DNA of 34,130 bases from JBDHZU01 sp039812085 (GTDB taxonomy: Bacteria > Actinomycetota > Actinomycetes > S36-B12 > UBA10799): contig JBDHZU010000007.1 in assembly GCA_039812085.1 (NCBI GenBank), forward strand, positions 1-34,130. Reading direction: 5' to 3'. Positions 7,247-15,141 of this stretch are shown here, piece after piece (positions within the stretch are counted from its first letter, which is position 1; the number at the start of each line of letters is the position of its first letter). The notes under the pieces were generated by a model. That model did not search any database. It saw nothing but the letters and a program-made list of their open reading frames with translations, and was not told the DNA's origin. Both the position numbers and the translations under genes were made by a program.

Positions 7247-8434
7247 TCAGCCGACGTTGTCGTTGCCATCAAGGGATTCCCACTTGCTCCACTTGATGTT
7301 CCACGGAGCACCCAAGCCGTTCCAGTTCTCCATCTTGCGACCGGTTCCAGTCGTGATGACTGGGATGCCGGGAACCTCGCGCTCGTAGACCCACTGGGCA
7401 TCCGAGTAGCTCAGGTTGGTGCAACCGTGAGAGGTATTGGCGTAGCCGATGTTCCCGTTCCATGGCGCTGCGTGCAGGAACTCACCGGAGGTGGTCAGGC
7501 GCATCGCGTATGGGACTTGAAGGTCGTAGACCTCATCGGTGGTGACGCCTTGGTTAGTCATTCGCTTGACTCGGTACTTGTCCTCAAGGGTCTTAATGCC
7601 AGAGCGAGTGGTGTAACCCGACTTGCCCATGCTGACGCCCATCGTGCGGACCAGGTCACCGTTGATGTAGACCTTCGCCGAGTGTGAGTCGCTACTGATC
7701 TTGATCAGCATGGCCTTCTTGCTGGTCTTGAACGACTCGTCGTAACTCTTGGTTCCCCAACTTGGGTGCTTACTACCGATGCGTGCGTTAGTCAGATTCG
7801 CCTGCACCTTGATCTTCTGCCCAGCAGGCCAGAAGCCCTTCGGGCGGTAGCTCACGGTGGTGGAGCTGGTCCAGCGCCACTTGCCTTCCACGGTGGTGGG
7901 GCTGGAGATGACTTTGAGTCGACTTTGGATATCGGCACGGTTCTCTAGCGGAACTTCCTTGTCGAAGGTGACGACAGGTAGGACACCGATTCCGTAAGTG
8001 CCGCCGTCATTCGGGTAGATGCTGGCGCCGAAGTTGTTGGTGGCTGGGCCGCCCTTGACGCTGCGAGTGAAGCTTGCGGTGTCGCCGTTCTCGGGATTGC
8101 GCATGACGACGGTGAAGGTGCTGGTCTCACCCGGGGTGATCGGATCGGACTTCCATACGTCCTTTGACATGCCGGCGTCTTGGTAGTTGCCGCTGGCAGA
8201 GTCAACAGTTACTCGCTCGACCTTCCAGGGATCCTGTGCTGCGACGGTGACCTTGGAGCCAGCGGGGAGCTCGGACTTGGAGTCGATGTTTGTCGTTGCA
8301 CTGACGGCCTCGGTGGCGGCGACGTTGACCGCACGAGTGGTGTCATCGCCCGTCTGGGCCGTGAGTTGGCCACATGAGGACAGGGCGAGAGCAGATGCCG
8401 CTGCCAGAGCTGCTGTAGCGAGCTTTCGCTTCAT
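7247..8434 (-). CDS. L,D-transpeptidase, Ig-like plus YkuD lipoprotein
   Basis: A 395-residue cell-wall enzyme that makes 3-3 cross-links between meso-diaminopimelate residues of peptidoglycan. It has a lipoprotein signal (ALALSSCG, lipidated Cys21). Two Ig-like domains (about 55-130 and 140-235) are followed by a YkuD catalytic domain (about 240-370) with His321 and the motif SHGCTNLS, whose Cys338 is the nucleophile. A short C-terminal extension follows, as in mycobacterial LdtMt2. The protein is expected on the outer face of the membrane. AAGGAAG lies seven bases before the ATG. The gene has about 143 bases of upstream space, so it probably has its own promoter. Its presence implies beta-lactam-tolerant 3-3 cross-linking. 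Confidence 0.93.
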   Translation of the reverse strand: MKRKLATAALAAASALALSSCGQLTAQTGDDTTRAVNVAATEAVSATTNIDSKSELPAGSKVTVAAQDPWKVERVTVDSASGNYQDAGMSKDVWKSDPITPGETSTFTVVMRNPENGDTASFTRSVKGGPATNNFGASIYPNDGGTYGIGVLPVVTFDKEVPLENRADIQSRLKVISSPTTVEGKWRWTSSTTVSYRPKGFWPAGQKIKVQANLTNARIGSKHPSWGTKSYDESFKTSKKAMLIKISSDSHSAKVYINGDLVRTMGVSMGKSGYTTRSGIKTLEDKYRVKRMTNQGVTTDEVYDLQVPYAMRLTTSGEFLHAAPWNGNIGYANTSHGCTNLSYSDAQWVYEREVPGIPVITTGTGRKMENWNGLGAPWNIKWSKWESLDGNDNVG

Positions 8435-8577
8435 TTCGACTTCCTTGCTGAGAACTATTTAGGACGGACCAACGGTGTAACCGCTGACACCAACCAACGA
8501 ACTGACGACTGTGTGACGATTGTGCGACGTTCTTGGTTCACTATTCCACTGGAAAATGTACGCCATTACTCAGCGTG

Positions 8578-9549
8578 CTAAGTCCTAAGTGAGCGTATGT
8601 ATTCCGGTGATTTTTCTGTAAGGAACCACATTGTTGAAGATTTGACTACTTGAGCGATGGCCGGACGCATCGCAAGATCCATTGAATTGCCGGACATGAC
8701 ACGTCGATCGCGTGGGCCTGGAGCCAACGTGATGATCGGAATCCCTTGCTGTTCCAGGTGACGTAGCTCAGCTCGCAGTTGCCGACGAATCCCCTGACGT
8801 ATGGCTGAATCCAGACTGAATCCCGGTTGGTCGGTCACAGACATGGGGGCGGAGACGACGACAGCGTCTAGGCCATCGGGGGAGATGAGGTCCGCGTTGT
8901 GGACCGAGTGGGCGGCTCCGTCTACATAACGGCGGTCACCGATAGTCACCGGGGCGTAGTACGCGGGGATGGCACATGAAGCGGCAATCGCCAATCCCAT
9001 TGGGGCGACTCGGTCGTCTCGCCCGAACACCACTCGCCGTCCAGCGTCCACGTCGACCGCGCAGATCCAGGTGTCCTGCTGCGGCCAACGGCCCGGATGT
9101 AAGCCCACGAATGGTCGCCCGAGCAGTTCAGCGCGATGACGTCCGGCAGGAGCCATTGCGGCACCAAACGTTATGGGTTTCATCCGACGAGGACGCTTGA
9201 CCAGGTCCAAGGCCAAACCAGGAGCAACGGGCAAAGGCAGCGATGAGAAACGAGACTTCGTTGTTTGACCGCTGGTCGATGACGTGGAATGAGCAGTGGT
9301 TTGGCGCATGAGTTCGGCACCGGCAGCAGACATGGGCTGGCCCGTCATGTGTTGGTAGAGATCCGCTGCAGAAAGGCCAGCGCGTAGCAGACCAGTCGTC
9401 GTACTGCCGGCAGACGTTCCCACGATGACGTTGGCCGTCCGTGGATCCCAGCCGCTGATCTCAGCTAAAGCCGCGAGGGCACCGGCATGAAATGCAGTTC
9501 CTGCTGCACCACCAGCACCCAGCACGAGAGCGACGTTCGCCATGTCCAT
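8578..9549 (-). CDS. Patatin-like phospholipase / serine acylhydrolase
   Basis: A 323-residue patatin-family lipase. The oxyanion-hole loop appears as GAGGAAGTAFHAG near residues 11-23. The nucleophile elbow is VGTSAGS (Ser46) and the catalytic Asp is in YVDGAAHS (Asp210), giving the Ser-Asp dyad. The oxyanion loop lacks the Arg or Lys often seen in GGGxRG versions. No signal peptide is visible, so it is likely cytoplasmic, acting on membrane phospholipid or neutral lipid. The start is ATG 9549 or ATG 9543, neither with a strong ribosome-binding site. It begins only 32 bases after pxpC on the same strand and is probably co-transcribed with the pxp genes. Confidence 0.88.
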   Translation of the reverse strand: MDMANVALVLGAGGAAGTAFHAGALAALAEISGWDPRTANVIVGTSAGSTTTGLLRAGLSAADLYQHMTGQPMSAAGAELMRQTTAHSTSSTSGQTTKSRFSSLPLPVAPGLALDLVKRPRRMKPITFGAAMAPAGRHRAELLGRPFVGLHPGRWPQQDTWICAVDVDAGRRVVFGRDDRVAPMGLAIAASCAIPAYYAPVTIGDRRYVDGAAHSVHNADLISPDGLDAVVVSAPMSVTDQPGFSLDSAIRQGIRRQLRAELRHLEQQGIPIITLAPGPRDRRVMSGNSMDLAMRPAIAQVVKSSTMWFLTEKSPEYIRSLRT

Positions 9550-9581
9550 CAGGACATCACGGCACGGGTGAATCGCTGACG

Positions 9582-10391
9582 TCAGGTCGTTGCTGAGGCC
9601 AATGACACGGTTGCTCCTGGTCGTAACTGGCCCAGTAGATCGAGATCGTCATCGACCACAGCCCCGATGATGGGGTAGCCGCCGGTGACTGGACCATCCG
9701 GTCCGATGACGACCACATCGCCATTGCCGAGCCACTCGATTGATCCGCGTTCCATTGGTTGAGAACGTCCGTCGATTCGAGGCGGACATGGCGCGCCGGG
9801 ACGACGCAGGCGCATCCCTGATCGGTCTGATTCGGGCAGCACTGTCCACGGTGATTGTGTGAACGAACCGATGTCGGATTGAGCGAGTGCGGGTGACCAC
9901 AGTGCATGCAGCGTGTCCAGCGATCGGTTTGGCAGTGGAGGAACGGCGGCTGGTTCGTGTTGCAGATCGATTCCGATGGGGAGCACGTCATCTGTCGATA
10001 TGGCTAAGGGGCCTAACCCAGACAAAGTGTCGGTGGAGCGAGATCCCAACACGGCGGGAAGCCGCCAGCCACCGGTGACTGCAACGTAGGTGCGCAATGG
10101 ATCTGAGCGTTTGGGCACGGTGAAGCATTCACCTGCCGAGATCGGTTGTGCACAGACATCGTCATGGGCGGCAACAAGGACATCGCAATTGAATTGCAAA
10201 GTGAGTCCACCGAGAAGGCATTCCAGCACTGCATCAGTGGGGTCGTTGCCCACCAGCGTGTTCGCCCGGGCGGCGGCGATCCGGTCATAAACCCCAGCAG
10301 TGCTCACCCCGTCGCGGGCGTATCCGCTTCGACCTATGTCTTGACACAAGGTCTGAATCCCAGCAGACAAAACCTTTGCCTGGCGGTTCAT
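9582..10391 (-). CDS. pxpC: 5-oxoprolinase subunit C
   Basis: A 269-residue protein of the biotin-dependent carboxyltransferase-like / AHS2 family, now PxpC. It is one of three subunits that hydrolyse 5-oxoproline (pyroglutamate) to glutamate with ATP. The opening VLSAGIQTLCQDIGRSGYAR is the family's start signature (AGxxTtvQDxGR-Gy-r-G). YVAVTGGWRLPAVLGSRSTD and a final GPVTGGYPIIGAVVDDDLDL also match. The start at ATG 10391 overlaps the pxpB stop by four bases (ATGA), pointing to translational coupling. It lies between pxpB and a patatin gene. Confidence 0.92.
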   Translation of the reverse strand: MNRQAKVLSAGIQTLCQDIGRSGYARDGVSTAGVYDRIAAARANTLVGNDPTDAVLECLLGGLTLQFNCDVLVAAHDDVCAQPISAGECFTVPKRSDPLRTYVAVTGGWRLPAVLGSRSTDTLSGLGPLAISTDDVLPIGIDLQHEPAAVPPLPNRSLDTLHALWSPALAQSDIGSFTQSPWTVLPESDRSGMRLRRPGAPCPPRIDGRSQPMERGSIEWLGNGDVVVIGPDGPVTGGYPIIGAVVDDDLDLLGQLRPGATVSLASATT

Positions 10392-11011
10392 GGTTCGACC
10401 CGAGTGAATCGGACACGCATCCCTGGCCGGATCGTTGCGGGTGGGGTTCGTTCGAGATCGAACAAGGGGACCTGACAGGTCCCAATCAGGTGCCAACCAC
10501 CAGGAGATGCTGATGGATAGATGGCTGAGTATTCCGCTGCGATCGCCAGACTCCCGGCGGGAACTGCGGCCCGTGGATCGGTACGACGCGGAAGCTGGAG
10601 CTGTTCGGGTAGGCCGGTGAGGTAAGCGAAACCTGGACTGAAGCCGCAGAAGGAAGCGGTGAACAGCGTTTGGCTGTGTCGCTCGATGACTTGTTCGACG
10701 GACAAGCCCGTTTCGAGTGCGACGTACTCGAGATCTGGCCCGTCGTAGGTGACCGGTAGTTCGATGAGTTCGGTGGACTGTGATGTCTGGTCGGTGGTGG
10801 CCCGATCTGTGGCGGCCTGCAGAAGGAGCGACGCGTGGTCGACGGAGATCCCTGTCGTCAGATGGACGAGCAAGTCATCCGCACCGGCTGTGACATCGAC
10901 GACCTCTGGCATGGCAGTGAGCTGGGCGATCAGTGGTCCTCGTTGGTGAGGGTCAGCTCTGACGAACCACGAGTGAGAACCGTGGCGAGTGATGCGAGGC
11001 GCATCGCTCAC
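10388..11011 (-). CDS. pxpB: 5-oxoprolinase subunit B
   Basis: A 207-residue protein of the KipI/AHS1 family, PxpB, partner of PxpC in ATP-dependent 5-oxoproline hydrolysis. The C-terminal half is diagnostic: a short helix SVEQVIERHSQTLFTASFCG, then FSPGFAYLTGLPEQLQLPRR, PAGSLAIAAEYSAIYPSASP and GGWHLIGTCQVPLFD. I prefer GTG 11011 as start: AGGAG lies five bases upstream, and the GTG overlaps the pxpA stop (GTGA), mirroring the pxpB/pxpC junction. A longer start at GTG 11026 is possible. Confidence 0.92.
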   Translation of the reverse strand: MSDAPRITRHGSHSWFVRADPHQRGPLIAQLTAMPEVVDVTAGADDLLVHLTTGISVDHASLLLQAATDRATTDQTSQSTELIELPVTYDGPDLEYVALETGLSVEQVIERHSQTLFTASFCGFSPGFAYLTGLPEQLQLPRRTDPRAAVPAGSLAIAAEYSAIYPSASPGGWHLIGTCQVPLFDLERTPPATIRPGMRVRFTRVEP

Positions 11012-11820
11012 TGCTCTCCTCGCCACCTGCGCGTCAAGGTTGGTGGGGGAGCGAATGGGGCGACTCGGACTCGGTCGGAGTCGATGGCTCCCCGCAATCG
11101 GCGGGCAATGACGGCTGCGTTGGGTGTGTCTCCGTGCAGGCAGATGCTGCGTGCATGAACCTCGATGGGTGTGCCATCGATCGCGATGATGACGTTGTCG
11201 CGGACCAGACGACGCAATCGTGCGATGGCCTCTCGTGGATCTGTGATTAACGCTCCCTCTTCCGTGCGGGGAACGAGTCGTCCCTCAGGGGTGTAGGCGC
11301 GATCGGCAAATGCTTCCCCGATGGGAGTGAGGCCTGCTTCCAAGGTTTGACGCAGCAGTTCGGAATCGGGCAAGCCGAGGACGGCGAGGTGTCGTCCGGT
11401 TTCCACTGTGAAATCCAAGACCGCGTCGGTGATCACTCCGGCGTCTTCTGGATCGTTATTGGTCTGGTGATACAGCGCCCCATGTGGCTTGACGTAAGTG
11501 ACCGCACTTCCGGCAGCAACGGCAATGCGGTCGAGACGCAACATCTGGCTCAGCAGTTGTTCGTGCAGGACGTCCCGGCTAACGGCGTGGTTGGTGCGTC
11601 CGAAGCTCTTGCGATCCACATAGGACACATGAGCGCCGATGGCGACGTGGTTAGCGGCTGCCGTCTCGCATACCCGTCGCATAGATTCGTCGTCGCCAGC
11701 ATGGCCGCCGCAGGCAACGTTGGCGCTCGACACCACGGCCAGCATTTTGGCGTCCAGCGCGGCGGGGTCGTCCCCGATGCATTCGCCTAGGTCAGCGTTG
11801 ATGTCAATGGCCATGTGCAT
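11008..11820 (-). CDS. pxpA: 5-oxoprolinase subunit A (LamB/YcsF family)
   Basis: A 270-residue PxpA protein, first gene of the pxpABC order. The signature DINADLGECIGDD near the N-terminus, VSSANVACGGHAGD, YVKPHGALYHQ, GEAFADRAYTPEGRLVPR and ICLHGDTPNA are the family's conserved blocks in the right order and spacing. Together with PxpB and PxpC it recycles the damage product 5-oxoproline to glutamate. The start is ATG 11820 or ATG 11814, without an obvious ribosome-binding site; leaderless or weak initiation is possible. The gene begins about 85 bases from the divergent tRNA-His. Confidence 0.94.
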   Translation of the reverse strand: MHMAIDINADLGECIGDDPAALDAKMLAVVSSANVACGGHAGDDESMRRVCETAAANHVAIGAHVSYVDRKSFGRTNHAVSRDVLHEQLLSQMLRLDRIAVAAGSAVTYVKPHGALYHQTNNDPEDAGVITDAVLDFTVETGRHLAVLGLPDSELLRQTLEAGLTPIGEAFADRAYTPEGRLVPRTEEGALITDPREAIARLRRLVRDNVIIAIDGTPIEVHARSICLHGDTPNAAVIARRLRGAIDSDRVRVAPFAPPPTLTRRWRGEQ

Positions 11821-11903
11821 AGAAGTTAGTGCCGACTGGTGCCCGAACGCGAAGCATCGTCAGCCGGTAGACTCATCTGGTTCTCTTCTGGAGAACGACT
11901 CAT

Positions 11904-11977
11904 GGTGGGTGTAGCTCAGCTGGTAGAGCGTCGCGTTGTGGTCGCGGATGTCGCGGGTTCGAGCCCCGTCACTCACC
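11904..11977 (+). tRNA. tRNA-His (GTG)
   Basis: All four arms fold. The acceptor is GTGGGTG with CACTCAC, with one G-T wobble. The D arm is GCTC-AGCTGGTA-GAGC. The anticodon stem is TCGCG/CGCGG around loop TTGTGGT, anticodon GTG. The T arm is GCGGG-TTCGAGC-CCCGT. The extra 5' G at 11904 pairs with C at 11977, the G-1:C73 identity element of histidine tRNAs. The 3' CCA is not encoded (CCT follows). Confidence 0.95.
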
Positions 11978-11984
11978 CTCAGAC

Positions 11985-12030
11985 AGAGTGGTGGGGTTCT
12001 GGAGAACCTCACCACTCTTCTCATTTACCT
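11985..12030 (+). terminator. Terminator of tRNA-His
   Basis: AGAGTGGTGGGGTTCT (11985-12000) pairs with AGAACCTCACCACTCT (12003-12018). This is a roughly 15-bp stem with one G-T wobble and a tight loop, followed by TCTCATTT. It starts eight bases after the mature tRNA end. It also lies just past the stop of the convergent marR gene and may serve both directions. Confidence 0.8.
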
Positions 12031-12447
12031 CTCTGCTGAGAAGTGAGCCAGTTCTTGCAGCGCTGGAATCGCAGCGGCAAGTTGTCGCCGTTGGTGGCTG
12101 GACAGGTTGTTGGCCCGAGCTTCTAGAGCGGCTGCACGACGACGCCTTGCCTCTGTCAGCGTTTCGCTTCCCTTGTGGGTGAGAGAGATGAGGCTTGCCC
12201 GTCCGTCTTGTGGGTCCGGGATTCGGTCAATGAATCCGTTGTCGGTCAGCACCTTGATGATGCGCGTCAAGGTGGCGGGTTGAATCCCCTCCCGCCCGGC
12301 GAGTTCACCCGCTCGTAGCGGACCGTGGTCAGCGACGGTGGCCAGTGCGGACATTGAGCTCACGCTCAGGGGAAGTTCCAGCTCGCGTCGAAGTGAGCGG
12401 TTCAGACTGGCGATGGCTTCGGATAGTCCACGTAGGTCGTTCGTCAT
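12025..12447 (-). CDS. MarR family transcriptional regulator
   Basis: A 140-residue winged-helix repressor of the MarR family. A helical dimerisation segment comes first (about 1-30). The winged helix includes LRAGELAGREGIQPATLTRI as the recognition region, then VLTDNGFIDRIPDPQDGRAS as the wing with its conserved D-x-R, and a C-terminal dimer helix. It is the second gene after an MFS efflux pump, and its ATG overlaps the pump's stop (ATGA). A palindrome of MarR type lies upstream of the pair (14203-14230), so it probably represses its own operon and is relieved by a small lipophilic or aromatic ligand. The ligand is not deducible. Confidence 0.92.
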   Translation of the reverse strand: MTNDLRGLSEAIASLNRSLRRELELPLSVSSMSALATVADHGPLRAGELAGREGIQPATLTRIIKVLTDNGFIDRIPDPQDGRASLISLTHKGSETLTEARRRRAAALEARANNLSSHQRRQLAAAIPALQELAHFSAER

Positions 12448-14186
12448 GCCGTCACCTGCTCAACCTTTTGGTAATCCTCGGGTTCTTCTCCGAGGCGTTC
12501 GCCAGCGTCAATGCGTGAGGTTTCTGCGGCATGGGCTCCACCCGCGAACCACGACGCCACCGCAGCCACGAGCATCATTGCTGCCGAGATTCCGAACACG
12601 AGCATGAGTCCGGAGTGGAACGGCGATGCGATCAGGGAAGGGAAGAACGTCTTACCGGTCAGTTCGGAAACGTCCGCCGTCGGCAGTTGTGACAGCAGTC
12701 CGGTGGGTTCGAGCAGGGAGGCGATCGGATTGATGCCGAGGAAGGCTCCGAACAGGATTCCGACGGGTGGCAATTGCGATAGCTGTGTCGCCACATTCGC
12801 TGGTACGGAGTGGGCGGTGAGCCCGGCATACATGGTCGAGGGCAAACCGTGAGCCAGGCCAATGACCATGAGAGAGAAGAAGACGCCAATGGATATGGCC
12901 GAACCCGAGTTCATAAACGTCATGCGCATACCGGAGGCAACGCCACGATCTTGGGCGGGAACGCTGTTCATCACCACAGTCGCGTTGGGGGATAAGAACA
13001 TTCCGGTGGCTATCCCATTGAGCAGCAGTAGCCCGGCAAAGACGGGATAGCTGAAGTTCACTGGCAGCACCATGAGTCCAAAGAGGGACAGTGCAGTCAG
13101 CAGTGACCCGAGGACTGCCCAGGTTCGTGCACCATGCTTGTCCGCCAACCATCCCGAGATGGGGCCAGCCGCGAGAAAGCCGATCGTCAATGGCACCAGG
13201 AAGATGCTTGCCCATAACGGCGTCTCTTCAAAGGTGTAGCCATGGCGGGGAAGCCATACTCCTTGCAGCCAAATAATCAGCATGAACTGAAGACCACCAC
13301 GAGAGATCGCCGCCAGCAGGCCAGCGAAGTTGCCGAGCGCGAAAGCCCGAATCTTGAACAGGGCCAGAGCGAACATCGGTTCGTCGACCCGAGTTTCGAT
13401 CCACACAAATAGTGCGAGCAAGGCGATACCGAAGGCGATCCCGCCCAGGACCCATGGATTGCCCCAGCCCATTGCACTACCGCCGTAAGGCTGGATGCCG
13501 TAAGTGATTGCAGTGATAAGAACGCCCAGGCCAAGCGCGAACGTGAGGTTGCCGGGGATGTCGAAGCCGCCCGAGTGTTTGGTGGAGACCTCGTGCAAGC
13601 TGCGGACTGACCAAATCGCACCAATCACGCCGAATGGCACACTCACCCAGAACACCAGTCGCCAGTTTTGATCCGCGAGTACACCGCCAAGAACAAGACC
13701 GACGAATGAACCGGCAATGGCTGCCATCTGATTGATTCCGAGGGCGAAGCCGCGTTGTTGAACCGGGAATGCATCGGTGAGGATCGCGGTGGAGTTGGCC
13801 ATGAGCATGGCGGCACCGACGGCTTGGATAGCTCGCACTCCGATCAGCCACAAGGCACCCGCCGAACCGTCGAACGGGACCAGCGACAACAACACAGAAG
13901 CGACCGCGAAGATGATGAATCCACGGTTGTAAATCGTGACTCGTCCCTTGATGTCACCGAGACGGCCAAATGCGACCACAAGGACAGCCGTAATGAGCAG
14001 GAATCCCATCAGCATCCACAGCAGGTAGCTGACGTTGTGCGGATCAAGTGGGTTGAGATGGATTCCGCGGAAGATCGCGGGAAGAGAGATGAGCACGATC
14101 GAGGCGTTGATCGTGGCCATCGTCATGCCGAGTGTGGTGTTCGACAGAGCGATCCACTTATAACGAGGGTTGTCGACATCAGTCAC
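12444..14186 (-). CDS. DHA2-type MFS efflux transporter
   Basis: A 580-residue protein of the 14-helix drug:H+ antiporter (DHA2, EmrB/QacA-like) family. Helix 1 carries NTTLGMTMATINASIVLISL with the family's Asp position replaced by Asn. The loop 2-3 motif GRLGDIKGR, motif C-like FVGLVLGGVLADQNWRLVFW and a long periplasmic stretch after residue 470 fit the family. The final helix AAMMLVAAVASWFAGG precedes a charged tail. The start is GTG 14186. Co-transcription with the downstream marR gene and an operator 17 bases upstream indicate inducible efflux of a toxic compound. Confidence 0.9.
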   Translation of the reverse strand: MTDVDNPRYKWIALSNTTLGMTMATINASIVLISLPAIFRGIHLNPLDPHNVSYLLWMLMGFLLITAVLVVAFGRLGDIKGRVTIYNRGFIIFAVASVLLSLVPFDGSAGALWLIGVRAIQAVGAAMLMANSTAILTDAFPVQQRGFALGINQMAAIAGSFVGLVLGGVLADQNWRLVFWVSVPFGVIGAIWSVRSLHEVSTKHSGGFDIPGNLTFALGLGVLITAITYGIQPYGGSAMGWGNPWVLGGIAFGIALLALFVWIETRVDEPMFALALFKIRAFALGNFAGLLAAISRGGLQFMLIIWLQGVWLPRHGYTFEETPLWASIFLVPLTIGFLAAGPISGWLADKHGARTWAVLGSLLTALSLFGLMVLPVNFSYPVFAGLLLLNGIATGMFLSPNATVVMNSVPAQDRGVASGMRMTFMNSGSAISIGVFFSLMVIGLAHGLPSTMYAGLTAHSVPANVATQLSQLPPVGILFGAFLGINPIASLLEPTGLLSQLPTADVSELTGKTFFPSLIASPFHSGLMLVFGISAAMMLVAAVASWFAGGAHAAETSRIDAGERLGEEPEDYQKVEQVTA

Positions 14187-14202
14187 TCATCCAGCGTGAC
14201 AT

Positions 14203-14230
14203 CAATTAGTTAGTAACTACAAACTAATTG
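14203..14230. promoter_or_regulatory. Nested palindromic operator of the MFS-marR operon
   Basis: An outer perfect 9-bp inverted repeat, CAATTAGTT (14203-14211) with AACTAATTG (14222-14230), encloses and overlaps an inner palindrome AGTTA-G-TAACT (14208-14218). MarR proteins typically bind 16-20 bp AT-rich palindromes of this look. The outer half site overlaps TACAAT on the minus strand (14232 to 14227), a good -10 candidate for the operon, so binding would block transcription. Confidence 0.72.
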
Positions 14231-14313
14231 TATGTTTGCTTGGTCACTCGAATGGCCGTGCGCGTCCTTTCGGAGGCGAATCGCGATGTTGAAGAGCCCT
14301 AGCCTGCGATCCC

Positions 14314-15099
14314 ATGGAGGTAGTGATCGTTTCCACGCAGGCAGAAGGCGCAGCCATCGTGGGAGAAGCAATCGGGAAGATTCTCAATACCAGCGATAGT
14401 CCGATTCTGGGATTAGCAACGGGAAGTACGCCACTACCGGTCTATGACGACCTTGTGCGCCGCTACGAGGCGGGCGAATTCAGCTTCGCCAAGGCCAAAG
14501 GCTTCGCGCTCGACGAATACGTTGGTCTGCCGAACGACCATCCTGAGTCGTACCGGGCAGTACTGCATCGCGAACTTGGTGACCGGGTGGACCTACCGGA
14601 AGGCGCGATCTCATCCCCGGATGGTTGGGCAGATGACATTGCTGAGGCTTGTGCTGCCTATGAAGAAGCAATCGACGCTGCTGGCGGAGTCGACCTACAA
14701 CTACTGGGCGTTGGGACAGACGGTCACATCGGATTCAACGAACCCACCTCGTCGCTCGGCTCGCTTACTCGGATGAAGACGCTGACGGAACAGACCCGAG
14801 TCGACAACGCACGATTCTTCGATGACGACGTGGAACAGGTGCCGCGCCATGTCTTGACCCAAGGGGTGGGAACGATTCGGCGAGCACGGCACCTCGTGCT
14901 GTTGGCCTGGGGTGAGAACAAGGCCGATGCCGTTGCCGCCACTGTCGAAGGCCCAGTCACCTCAATGGTTCCTTCCACTGCCTTGCAGCTACACCCGCAC
15001 GCGACCGTGGTGGTGGACGAAGCGGCTGCCAGCAAGCTGGAACTTTTGGATTACTACAAGCACGTGTACGACGGAAAACCGGACTGGCAAGGGATCTGA
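14314..15099 (+). CDS. nagB: Glucosamine-6-phosphate deaminase
   Basis: A 261-residue enzyme converting glucosamine 6-phosphate to fructose 6-phosphate and ammonia. The phosphate-binding loop is GLATGSTP (33-40). ALDEYVGL supplies Asp67 (proton relay), and GVGTDGHIGFNEPTSS supplies Asp136, His138 and Glu143, the catalytic set of the family. The length is normal. ATG 14314 is followed at 43 bases after its stop by a sugar transporter on the same strand, suggesting an operon. With the convergent nagA at 16588-17706 this makes an N-acetylglucosamine catabolic locus. Confidence 0.95.
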   Translation: MEVVIVSTQAEGAAIVGEAIGKILNTSDSPILGLATGSTPLPVYDDLVRRYEAGEFSFAKAKGFALDEYVGLPNDHPESYRAVLHRELGDRVDLPEGAISSPDGWADDIAEACAAYEEAIDAAGGVDLQLLGVGTDGHIGFNEPTSSLGSLTRMKTLTEQTRVDNARFFDDDVEQVPRHVLTQGVGTIRRARHLVLLAWGENKADAVAATVEGPVTSMVPSTALQLHPHATVVVDEAAASKLELLDYYKHVYDGKPDWQGI

Positions 15100-15141
15100 C
15101 TTCACCGTTGTGAGCGGTGGAACACATCGAGAGGACAAGCA

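Noticed and set aside
9887..10290. Plus-strand open frames across pxpC
   Set aside because: Arg- and His-rich composition without family features; they are antisense shadows of a well-supported gene.
11821..11903. TAGACT as a -10 box for tRNA-His
   Set aside because: The hexamer at 11868-11873 is plausible, but no matching -35 lies at the expected distance.
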